A stretch of DNA of 9,056 nt from Candidatus Glassiibacteriota bacterium (GCA_030604975.1 JAUVUV010000060.1:1-9056); one strand, 5' to 3'. Numbered from the stretch's first letter, positions 1 to 6,656 are shown. Notes: generated by a model from the sequence alone, not told the origin. A program made the numbers and translations.

Positions 1-126
1 AATTTCCTCGAATTCTTCCGGGCTAAGAGGAGTTTTCTTGATCCTGATTTCGGGAGAGACCAGCATTTTTCCGATATCATGCAGGAGAGTTCCGACAAAA
101 AAGTTCTTAATCGCTCTTGACCAAAA
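1..126 (-). pseudogene. HD-domain (HDIG/HD-GYP-like) phosphohydrolase fragment, 5' end broken, runs off left edge
   Basis: Read on the minus strand, this stretch encodes GTLLHDIGKMLVSPEI, followed by a K-x-x-PLSPEEFEEI segment. That is the metal-binding HD core of HD-GYP/HDIG phosphohydrolases; HD-GYP members hydrolyse cyclic di-GMP, but the GYP part would lie beyond the left edge, so the subtype is not settled. The frame is closed upstream by TGA (127-129) and TAA (139-141), with no ATG, GTG or TTG before the HD motif. In another frame an ATG at 132-134 has a GAGGA ribosome binding site 8 bases away, and inserting one base in the A6 run at 97-102 would join that start to the HD core (residues MYDFGQERLRTFFVG before TLLHDIGK). 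Even then the usual upstream metal-ligand His helix would be missing. It is either a frameshifted or decayed gene or an assembly error. The domain call is firm; its state is uncertain. Confidence 0.6.
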
Positions 127-134
127 TCATACAT

Positions 135-443
135 CTTCTTATTCCTCTTTATCTTTATCCATTGCTTTTACCCGGTATCCTGAATTAGGCCTTTTCGTTG
201 ATATTAGCACAGACCTAAAAGGCAATCTATATGAATAGATATATGTAGAAGCCGGCAATATCAATAATAAACATTAATAAATAAAACAGAAATTGCGTTG
301 GGAAATAATCGTCTTTAATTTGGGAAATTATTATTCGTAGATAAACTGAATAGCATATTAGTACGGCAGATTGTGTAGATTTAGTAAAAGACTTGAAAAA
401 CCATATTGGTTTTATTAAAATTACAAATATATTGGACTTGCAA
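135..443. other. AT-rich intergenic region upstream of the tRNA
   Basis: I see no credible gene in this stretch. A plus-strand frame (38-238) overlaps the HD fragment antisense and has no family resemblance. The region is strongly AT-rich. It contains a loose repeat of GGGAAAT(A/T)AT-type sequence near 300-333, which may be chance in such composition, and it ends with the tRNA promoter at 393-421. Confidence 0.6.
393..421 (+). promoter_or_regulatory. sigma70-type promoter of the tRNA-Glu gene
   Basis: The -35 box TTGAAA (393-398) and the -10 box TAAAAT (416-421) each match the consensus at five of six positions and are separated by exactly 17 bases. Transcription would begin near 428, giving a leader of about 16 bases before the tRNA, which is usual for a tRNA operon. 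This is based on sequence match only. Confidence 0.65.
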
Positions 444-519
444 GGCCCCTTCGTCTAGTGGCCTAGGACGCGTGGTTCTCAGCCACGAAACAGGGGTTCG
501 ATTCCCCTAGGGGCTACCA
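444..519 (+). tRNA. tRNA-Glu (anticodon CTC), CCA encoded
   Basis: The 76-base cloverleaf is complete. The acceptor stem is GGCCCCT with AGGGGCT, the D stem GTCT/GGAC, and the anticodon stem CGTGG/CCACG (471-475 and 483-487). The loop TTCTCAG puts anticodon CTC at 478-480, which reads GAG. The T arm is AGGGG-TTCGATT-CCCCT, and CCA is encoded at 517-519. The body closely resembles bacterial tRNA-Glu (TCGTCTAGTGGCC, CAGGGGTTCGA). The discriminator is A, and the first acceptor pair is G1-U72 rather than G-C. It has its own promoter and is followed at once by a strong terminator, so it is probably a single-gene transcript. Confidence 0.96.
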
Positions 520-522
520 TAT

Positions 523-553
523 AAAAAACCCGCCTGTAAAGGGCGGGTTTTTT
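523..553. terminator. bidirectional rho-independent terminator
   Basis: AAAAAACCCGCC (523-534) pairs perfectly with GGCGGGTTTTTT (542-553) around a 7-base loop. The GC core of six pairs has a T run downstream on either strand. It can therefore stop the tRNA-Glu transcript on the plus strand and the convergent operon ending at 575 on the minus strand. Confidence 0.9.
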
Positions 554-574
554 GTCTACGGGGGATTAAGCCGT

Positions 575-799
575 TCATTTTTTTAGGGCCTTTAAAGCTT
601 CTACGGGAAAGCAGAATTCACAGCTCAGGCAATTATATTTTACATCTCTCAGGTTCTCCCGGGCTTCAATCAGGACTTTTTCAAGATCTGCAGACTGTTT
701 TTCCATAGATATTGAATCCTCTATCATTATCAGCGAACTGTGAAAGCAGCCGCAGCTTCGGCATTTGTCCTCGGCAATAGCTTTTTTCAATAGTTTCAC
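575..799 (-). CDS. small protein with two three-cysteine clusters (unrecognised, likely metal-binding)
   Basis: The product is 74 residues and starts with GTG (797-799). It carries CRSCGCFH (C13, C16, C18, H20) and, after a charged helical linker, YNCLSCEFCFP (C57, C60, C63). Two cysteine clusters on either side of a helix suggest an iron-sulfur or zinc site; the metal is inference. I see no signal peptide or membrane segment, so it should be cytoplasmic. I do not recognise the family with certainty. It is the last gene of the minus-strand operon, 72 bases after the DUF4922 gene and just before the shared terminator. The start is doubtful: the ribosome binding site is weak (GGTGA, 4 bases away), and the same frame stays open upstream with plausible residues (for example STGDIVKLLKKAIAED) to the TAA of the DUF4922 gene, yet offers no earlier ATG, GTG or TTG. 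Confidence 0.72.
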   Translation of the reverse strand: MKLLKKAIAEDKCRSCGCFHSSLIMIEDSISMEKQSADLEKVLIEARENLRDVKYNCLSCEFCFPVEALKALKK

Positions 800-871
800 A
801 ATATCACCGGTTGAAGCTTTGTCTTTTGCGGATTGTTCATAGTTTTTTGATAACTCACTAACTGCAAAGTG

Positions 872-1912
872 TTATCTGTTTAATCTTTCCTCGAGTTTTT
901 CACTCAGAGTTGTAAAGCGGTTTTCAGGCAGGCAGATTTCCTCGTAAATGGAGCGCATTTTTCGCCCGTCGAGCCTGACAAAATCCTCCCGGCGGGGCAG
1001 GATAACCAGTCCTGACATGTCCGCTGCCCCGGGGCTGACAATGCAGCGCCGTTCTCCTTTCAGATAAAAGCAGGAGGGCCGGTGGCGGTGTCTCGGGTGA
1101 ACGACAACGACCGGTACTTCTCCCACACCTCGTTTGAAAACGGCCAGGTTGAACTCGGGTTCGTCGCTTTCCTCTTTTCCGCCTTGCCGGTTTACAGCAG
1201 CGATAGTTTCCTTGAAAAGCTTTTCAGCGTGAGAGTAAGTTTTGCCGTAAAGGAAGATACGCTGGGGAAGCTCCTGCTGGAACAGAATCTCCGAACACGA
1301 TTCACTCGCAGGCGGTAACTGGCGCACCAGCGGCACTTGACCCGGGTGGGTAGCCTGGATGTGGAGGTGGTCTGGAATGGAGGCTCCGCTTTGCGGGCCG
1401 TTATAGAAGGTGGCAAGTCCGGTGAGTTCAGTGAAGCAGAGCATATCTTTCAATATTCCCCTTGCTGTCTGAGGCCTGTGCTGCCTGTGGATCAGAACCA
1501 TGTGCTCGCGTAAAATCGGTAAGGGGTTACAGACAACAAACCAGTGTTCTGAGAACGGCAGGGCTTTTTGCGGTTGGTGAAGGTTATGTGGGCAAAGGGG
1601 ACATGGGCGTTTGGCGATTTCTTCCCTGGTGGTGGAAGCTGTTACATTTGCCAGGCGGGCCGGATTGTACTGAAATTTTACCCTGCGCCCGGCTACACGG
1701 ATGTTGCGTATCTCCGTTTTAGCTGCATTCTCCACCGCAAGCTTCAATTGCGGCCACTGGCTTGTCTGCTGTTCGTATAGTCTGCAAATAGCCTTTTTCA
1801 GCCCCTTTTCCTCGCCCTCACGCTGGAGAATTTCCAACCCGGGGTGAAATAATTTCTCAGTCCAGTTTTTTGTTTCTTCTCTGAGCTTGTCTTCTCGATT
1901 GGATTCATTCAT
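872..1912 (-). CDS. DUF4922 family protein, HIT/GalT-like nucleotidyltransferase or phosphorylase
   Basis: The protein matches my knowledge of the DUF4922 family in the HIT/galactose-1-phosphate uridylyltransferase-like fold. Numbered from the longest frame (TTG at 1943-1945), it has a possible zinc pair CPLC (C115, C118), the strand NPLPILREHMVLIHRQH (H148, H153, H156), and GASIPDHLHIQA with H193, H195 and Q197. That last motif corresponds to the HPHGQ active site of GalT, whose second His forms the nucleotidyl intermediate. The C-terminal HPRHRHRPS and SPGAADMSGLVILPRREDF motifs are typical of the family. The likely role is nucleotidyl transfer or phosphorolysis on a nucleotide-sugar or sugar phosphate in the cytoplasm; the substrate is unknown. 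I chose ATG 1910-1912 because GAGAG lies 8 bases upstream; the TTG at 1943-1945 abuts its AGGAG too closely. It follows the DUF4091 gene by 55 bases and is probably co-transcribed. Confidence 0.87.
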   Translation of the reverse strand: MNESNREDKLREETKNWTEKLFHPGLEILQREGEEKGLKKAICRLYEQQTSQWPQLKLAVENAAKTEIRNIRVAGRRVKFQYNPARLANVTASTTREEIAKRPCPLCPHNLHQPQKALPFSEHWFVVCNPLPILREHMVLIHRQHRPQTARGILKDMLCFTELTGLATFYNGPQSGASIPDHLHIQATHPGQVPLVRQLPPASESCSEILFQQELPQRIFLYGKTYSHAEKLFKETIAAVNRQGGKEESDEPEFNLAVFKRGVGEVPVVVVHPRHRHRPSCFYLKGERRCIVSPGAADMSGLVILPRREDFVRLDGRKMRSIYEEICLPENRFTTLSEKLEERLNR

Positions 1913-1967
1913 CACTGGATCTCTCATCTTCCACAGATTTTTCAATCTCCTGGTTTATCAGCTCAGC

Positions 1968-3893
1968 TCACCTGGCAAGAGCTTTTTCGATCATTTCACC
2001 GACCTCTATCACGGTTGCATCCCAGCTGGCCGGGTTGTAGTTCCAGATATCCAGGTTGCCGATCGAGCTGTCGCCGAACGGCTCATGGATAATCTTATCG
2101 ACCATGGCATCGGCGCGATCCGTGTTGTCGTCAAGCTCGCTCAGCAGGCGGAAATATTCGTACTCTTCCACACCGTCGCGCATTGCCTTGAGCCGCAGGC
2201 TCGGGCAGGGCATGTTCACCCGTGGCACGATCCCCGGACTGTAGATCGCCAGCGCATTGCCGTTATAGCGGCGGTAGCTCAAAGGCCCGGTGCCGTGGTC
2301 ACGGAAATAGTCTTTCCATGTTTCAGAGTTGTACCAGGCTGTGCGCCAGGAGCTGCCGATCCCCCAACTGCACCAGGTGAGAGTGCGGTATTTCCAGCAG
2401 CTCCAGCTTATCGCCCGCTCGTTGACCAGAGGTAGGTCCATGAAAGTGGAACTTCCGCACCAGCCGTTTTCGGCTCTTTCGTAAAGCATCGGGCCGTAGA
2501 GCCAGTCCTGGACCCCGAGCTTACGGTAAGCCTCGATTGTCGGCATGTTGTAGCCTATCGTGTGGCAGCACCAGTAATCGATAGCGTCGTGGATCACTTT
2601 CATCGCCTCTTCGCTGTAGCTGCCGTCAACCCGGTAATTGCTTTCCTGGAAATGCTTGTCGAAGATCTTGCCCCAGAAATCCATCCGGTCCCAGGCCTCG
2701 GGGAAATATGACTCGTCCAGCCCGTCCAGGTAAACGATAAGTCTGGTCTTGTCCGGGTCGGCCATCGCAAGGATATGTTCGCGCACCTGGCGGATCGCCT
2801 CCACGTAAGTGGCCACGTTCTCAGGTTTTCGCTCCACATCCGGTGTTCCGATATCAGGCCAGCCCCTGGTGTCGTGCTTGCCGTACACGTCGAAGGGAAG
2901 CACGTACTGCTCTATCGGTTCAGCGTATCCCGGTCCCCGGTAGCCATACTTTTCGGTGAAAGCCTCGCCGGTAAAATATTTTTTCAGCCGTTTATCATGT
3001 CCAGCCCAGTCGATAGTTACCTCTCCGTCACCGGATACCGAAATGGACGGAGTATAGGTGGGATCGGCCGGCACCACGCGGTGTTTCTTGAACAACTGGT
3101 AAACTGCCAGTTCGAGCCGCTCGTCCATTCCCCGCAGGAAGCCCTCGTGCTGAAGGTTGCCGGCGAGCCTGTTCTCTTTGGGAATCGCAAAGTTCCAGAC
3201 TTTGAGTTTTACCGGCAGCACCTTTCTCCGCCCGCTGATTCTTACGATTATCTCGCTGGAATATTCACCCGCCGGGGCGGCTTGCTCCTGGAAAGGCACA
3301 TACTGGTCGATCCAGATCAGAAGGAAACGCTGGTTGTCGATCCGGTTCCTGAAATCAGGCAGTTCCAGAGGGTAGCTCAGCCGGTTCATCCGGGACACGT
3401 CCTGCTGGATCAGCTCCAGCGGAATCAGCGCATCCGGGTACCAGCCCGGGCCGAGACTGCCTCTTTCATAGCCAGTGGAGTGTTTTTTTACCTCTATCGC
3501 CCATTCGAGGAACAGCTCGGGGTTGAAATCGAGGGTCTTGCCGCCCATTTTAAAGGGTTTCATCTCCACGATTATATCGTAGAGGGTTGTATCGGAGAGA
3601 TTTTCCACCGCCAGTTGGAAGGAGACATACTCGCCGCGGGCTGCATGAAGGCTCACCTGGCTGCCGTCATATACCCAGTTTTTTTCCAGGATCTCGCCCA
3701 GGGGCTCCATCCGGTAGATTCCGGCCCCGTCATCGATGATTCTGCCGCTCGACGGGTCGAGTCGCACCGAGGAGGGCAGGACGGAAATCGACCATTTCGA
3801 GCTGCTTTCTTCAGCGCACACGACCGAGACAACAACCACCGGCAAACAGATGCCCGCGGCGAAACAAAAAATGAGGGCTATTTTCCTGAGCAT
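1968..3893 (-). CDS. exported DUF4091 glycoside-hydrolase-like protein
   Basis: This 641-residue protein begins with a signal peptide: M-L-R-K, a hydrophobic core, and probable cleavage after A27 (V-C-A/EE). An N-terminal beta-rich region (about 45-245) includes the ARGEYVSFQLAVEN segment typical of proteins linked to DUF4091. The central TIM-barrel-like part includes IVYLDGLDES (D390, D393, E394), where related families place acidic catalytic residues; that assignment is inference. The C-terminal RLKAMRDGVEEYEYFRLL (about 568-585) is the DUF4091 signature. A Trp- and Cys-rich stretch at about 490-525 (WSCW, TWCSWGIGSSW) probably lines a carbohydrate cleft. The role would be glycan hydrolysis in the periplasm or outside the cell, substrate unknown. 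ATG 3891-3893 has CGGAG (3900-3904) six bases upstream, which fixes the start. It heads the operon with the DUF4922 and Cys-cluster genes. Confidence 0.87.
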   Translation of the reverse strand: MLRKIALIFCFAAGICLPVVVVSVVCAEESSSKWSISVLPSSVRLDPSSGRIIDDGAGIYRMEPLGEILEKNWVYDGSQVSLHAARGEYVSFQLAVENLSDTTLYDIIVEMKPFKMGGKTLDFNPELFLEWAIEVKKHSTGYERGSLGPGWYPDALIPLELIQQDVSRMNRLSYPLELPDFRNRIDNQRFLLIWIDQYVPFQEQAAPAGEYSSEIIVRISGRRKVLPVKLKVWNFAIPKENRLAGNLQHEGFLRGMDERLELAVYQLFKKHRVVPADPTYTPSISVSGDGEVTIDWAGHDKRLKKYFTGEAFTEKYGYRGPGYAEPIEQYVLPFDVYGKHDTRGWPDIGTPDVERKPENVATYVEAIRQVREHILAMADPDKTRLIVYLDGLDESYFPEAWDRMDFWGKIFDKHFQESNYRVDGSYSEEAMKVIHDAIDYWCCHTIGYNMPTIEAYRKLGVQDWLYGPMLYERAENGWCGSSTFMDLPLVNERAISWSCWKYRTLTWCSWGIGSSWRTAWYNSETWKDYFRDHGTGPLSYRRYNGNALAIYSPGIVPRVNMPCPSLRLKAMRDGVEEYEYFRLLSELDDNTDRADAMVDKIIHEPFGDSSIGNLDIWNYNPASWDATVIEVGEMIEKALAR

Positions 3894-4093
3894 CTTAATC
3901 TCCGCAAGTTAAATGCGATCAATCCAAAGTGATGAAATGGGTGAGTAAAAAACTAAGATAGGCCTTAAGTTATTACAAGAATATTGCAGACTAAAGCAAA
4001 TATATTGACAGCCTGGCTTAAACTTGCAAATTTTCGATGATATCTCGTTGGCAGAATACCACCTTGAAAAAAATAAATTTGCCGGAGGTTAAG
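3894..4093. promoter_or_regulatory. divergent intergenic region between the DUF4091 and M14 genes
   Basis: This AT-rich 200-base gap lies between two genes transcribed away from each other and must hold both promoters. On the plus side a perfect TTGACA (4005-4010) is followed 17 bases later by AAATTT (4028-4033), preceded by TGC, a poor -10 that resembles an extended type. On the minus side the best candidate I see is TTTGCT (3995-4000) with TGTAAT (3972-3977) at 17-base spacing, also weak. Ribosome binding sites are CGGAG (minus strand, 3900-3904) and CCGGAGG (plus strand, 4082-4088). No clear operator dyad was found. Confidence 0.45.
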
Positions 4094-4096
4094 TTG
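4082..4096 (+). promoter_or_regulatory. strong ribosome binding site setting a TTG start for the M14 gene
   Basis: CCGGAGG (4082-4088) lies five bases before TTG (4094-4096), which is in frame with the carboxypeptidase. The ATG at 4037, 57 bases earlier, has no Shine-Dalgarno sequence and adds a polar 19-residue extension before a normal signal peptide. Confidence 0.7.
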
Positions 4097-6646
4097 GAAA
4101 CAAATAAAAGGTTTTACTCATGGATGAGTTATTTTATCGCTTTTATCCTGTTCCAGGTTTCTGTCCTGTTTGCGCTGACCTCCCCGGAGGATTTCCTGGG
4201 TCACCGGGTGGGAGCCGACCGCAAGCTCGCCCGGTACGATAAGGTTATCACTTATCTGGAAAAATTGAGCAGGGAATCAGACCGGGTGCATTACGCAACT
4301 GTGGGTAAAAGTACGCTCGGAAAGCAGCTGGCGCTTGTGGTTGTTTCCACTGAAGAAAATATGAGGAATATCAATAAATATCTCGCAATCAGCCACACGC
4401 TGACAGACCCCCGTAAAATCAGCAAGTCTGAGGCGATGTCCCTGGCCAAGCAGGCCAAGGTATTCCTCCTGTTGCTCTGTAACCAGCACAGCACTGAAAT
4501 CGCCTCCTCGAATATGGTGATGGAACTGGCCTACGACCTTGCAAGAAGCTCTGACCCGGAGGTGGAACAGGCCCTCCAGGATGTTTTCGTGATGATCGTG
4601 CCTTCGGCGAACCCGGACGGCCAGACGATGATTGTCGACTATTACAACAAGTATCTCGGCACGGATTACGAGGGGGGAAGCCTGCCCTGGCTTTACCACC
4701 ACTATGCAGGCCACGACGTCAACCGCGACTGGTTTTTCCTCAACCTGTCCGAGACTGACGCGCTTGTGGATGTGATGTACGGCAAATGGTTTCCCCATGT
4801 GCTGGTGGATGTGCACCAGATGGGAATGACCGGTGTGCGGATGTTTGTTCCTCCTTTTTTCGATCCGCCTAACCCGAACAACCATTATCTGATCTGGAAC
4901 CAGATCGAACTTCTCGGCACCTACATGAAATACCGGCTTGCCGAGGCAGGCAAAAAGGGCGTGATCAACAATGCCTATTACTCCGGCTGGTACCAGGGGA
5001 GTGTCCGCCCGAACGCCACCCAGCACCACATTACCGCCCTGCTCACCGAGAGCGCCAGCGTGCGGATCGCCAGCCCCATATTTGTCGATCCGGCGGAACT
5101 GCAGGGTACTCAGAAGGGGCTGCCCGAGTATGGGGTGAAAATGAATTTCACCGATCCCTGGCCCGGAGGCTGGTGGCGCTTGAGAGATATTGTCGAGTAC
5201 CAGCTTGTCGCTTTCAAGGCCATGGTCGAGGCATGCTCAGCCAACCGCCTTCAGCTCCTGCGGAATTTCTACCGGATGGCCGCAGAAACCATGGAACTGC
5301 CCTCGCAGGGAGCGCCGTACGCCTACCTCGTGCACCCGAATCAACGCGACCCGGGCAGCACCGCGCGGATGCTCAAGATATTCGAGCGAACGGCTTGCGA
5401 AATCCACTGGGCCAAACGTTCCTTTATTGCGGATAGCCGGATCTGGCCTGAAGGCACGGTCGTGCTGAAAGTCGGTCAGCCTTACGGAAGGTTTGTCAAG
5501 GATCTGCTGGAGAGGAAGCTTTACCCGGATTTGCGCAAATACCCCGGGGGCCCCCCGATGCCGCCGTATGACAATGCCGCCTGGACGATTTCCCTGATGA
5601 TGGGCGTGGACGTGACCGAAGTCTCCGAGCCGTTTGACGCCGAGCTCGAACTGCTGCGTAAGGCCCCATTGCCGCAAGTCTACGCTAATGGCTCGCCCGC
5701 CTTGCTCGATTGCCGGGACAACAATTCTTACTGCGCGGTGAACATGCTTCTGCCCAGAATGGCCAGGGTGTACCGCTCTGACAGGGCTGTCGAGGCAGAG
5801 GGAGAAAGCTTTCCTCCAGGCTGCTTCCTGGTCGAGGCAAAGACGACTTTACTGAAGAGAGTAGCAAAGTCCGCCGGGGTGTCTTTTAGAAAAATCCGTG
5901 TAATGCCCGACGAAGGGAAAACGCTTCTCAGGCCCGGTAAGATCGGTCTCTACCGTGGATGGGTCGCCAGTATGGACGAGGGCTGGACACGCCTGGTGCT
6001 CGACCTGTTCGATTTCAACCATGAACGCCTGGACAATGAAAGAGTGAGAAAGGGTAAGCTTCTTGAGGACTACTCGGTGATTATACTGCCCAGCCTGGGC
6101 CTGGATGCGATTGTCAAAGGGCATGAGGGAATCGGCTGGCCGCCGGAATACCGCGGCGGAATAGGGAAAGAAGGAGTCGATAACCTTAAAGAGTTCGTTA
6201 AGCTGGGTGGTACGCTTATCGCCTTGAGACAAGCTTGTCGCCTGGTAATCGATGAGTTCGAAATCCCTGTTTACGAGGAACGGCTGGGCAAAGATTTCTA
6301 CTGCCCGGGCTCTCTGATCAGGCTCGAGGTGGACAGTAATCACCCTGTGGGTTACGGCATGCCCGAAAAAACTGCCGGGTTCTATTCCGATGGTGCGATC
6401 CTCGGAACCAAACTTCCTCTGGCAGGAGGCCCTGACCGCCGGGTAGTAGCCCGGTACGGCAGCGAGGATATTCTGCTGTCTGGCTGGATTCGCGGCGAGA
6501 AAAATATATACGGCAAGCCGGCGGTGGTGGATGTAAGCATGGGAAAGGGCAATATCGTGCTCTGCGGCCTTGGTGTGCAGAACAGGGCCCAGACCTGGGG
6601 CACGTTCAAGCTGCTGTTTAACGCGATTTTCAAAGGCTATAAGTGA
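4094..6646 (+). CDS. secreted M14 family zinc carboxypeptidase with C-terminal glutamine-amidotransferase-like domain
   Basis: Numbered from TTG 4094, residues 1-27 form a signal peptide (K5, R6, then a hydrophobic core ending L-F-A). The peptidase M14 domain follows: HxxE zinc motif QHSTE (H132, E135), SANPDG, GHDVNRDW (N210, R211, substrate-carboxylate region), third zinc ligand in VDVHQMG (H241), and catalytic Glu in LLTESAS (E319). All key residues are present. From about residue 617 to the end (KIGLYRGWVASMDEGW, then VIILPS) the protein looks like a class I glutamine-amidotransferase-like domain, an arrangement known in long M14 proteins, where it probably binds or shapes rather than reacts. 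It should remove C-terminal residues from peptides, or cut peptidoglycan stems, outside the cytoplasm. The ATG at 4037 is an alternative start (869 residues) without a ribosome binding site. It is probably transcribed alone, as a terminator-like hairpin follows. Confidence 0.9.
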   Translation: METNKRFYSWMSYFIAFILFQVSVLFALTSPEDFLGHRVGADRKLARYDKVITYLEKLSRESDRVHYATVGKSTLGKQLALVVVSTEENMRNINKYLAISHTLTDPRKISKSEAMSLAKQAKVFLLLLCNQHSTEIASSNMVMELAYDLARSSDPEVEQALQDVFVMIVPSANPDGQTMIVDYYNKYLGTDYEGGSLPWLYHHYAGHDVNRDWFFLNLSETDALVDVMYGKWFPHVLVDVHQMGMTGVRMFVPPFFDPPNPNNHYLIWNQIELLGTYMKYRLAEAGKKGVINNAYYSGWYQGSVRPNATQHHITALLTESASVRIASPIFVDPAELQGTQKGLPEYGVKMNFTDPWPGGWWRLRDIVEYQLVAFKAMVEACSANRLQLLRNFYRMAAETMELPSQGAPYAYLVHPNQRDPGSTARMLKIFERTACEIHWAKRSFIADSRIWPEGTVVLKVGQPYGRFVKDLLERKLYPDLRKYPGGPPMPPYDNAAWTISLMMGVDVTEVSEPFDAELELLRKAPLPQVYANGSPALLDCRDNNSYCAVNMLLPRMARVYRSDRAVEAEGESFPPGCFLVEAKTTLLKRVAKSAGVSFRKIRVMPDEGKTLLRPGKIGLYRGWVASMDEGWTRLVLDLFDFNHERLDNERVRKGKLLEDYSVIILPSLGLDAIVKGHEGIGWPPEYRGGIGKEGVDNLKEFVKLGGTLIALRQACRLVIDEFEIPVYEERLGKDFYCPGSLIRLEVDSNHPVGYGMPEKTAGFYSDGAILGTKLPLAGGPDRRVVARYGSEDILLSGWIRGEKNIYGKPAVVDVSMGKGNIVLCGLGVQNRAQTWGTFKLLFNAIFKGYK

Positions 6647-6656
6647 TAATATCAGC

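Noticed and set aside
38..238. Plus-strand frame of 66 codons at the left edge
   Set aside because: It lies antisense to the clear HDIGK-coding stretch and continues into AT-rich noncoding sequence; no family resemblance and no ribosome binding site.
139..270. Minus-strand frame upstream of the HD fragment ending in MDKDKEE
   Set aside because: It is open only about 40 codons in AT-rich sequence, has no recognisable motif, and its product looks random apart from the charged tail. It could be the end of a decayed gene, but this cannot be supported.
300..336. Repeat-like GGGAAAT(A/T)AT sequences and AATAAT/ATTATT inverted match
   Set aside because: Short and imperfect in strongly AT-rich sequence; such matches are expected by chance, and only two copies occur.
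444..553. tRNA 3' end as an integration (att) site for a genomic island
   Set aside because: No integrase gene and no second copy of the tRNA 3' end within the window; the downstream genes look like ordinary chromosomal genes.
2775..3932. Plus-strand frame of 385 codons opposite the DUF4091 gene
   Set aside because: It is a long antisense shadow. The minus-strand frame has a signal peptide, ribosome binding site and DUF4091 signature, while this one has a His/Arg/Val-rich product without a domain.
3955..3972. Possible operator dyad around AGGCCT in the divergent region
   Set aside because: Only six bases form a true palindrome and the flanks do not pair, so it is not a convincing regulator site.
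4277..5029. Minus-strand frame of 250 codons opposite the M14 catalytic domain
   Set aside because: The product is His- and Val-rich, as expected from the complement of GC-biased codons; the sense frame contains all catalytic residues.
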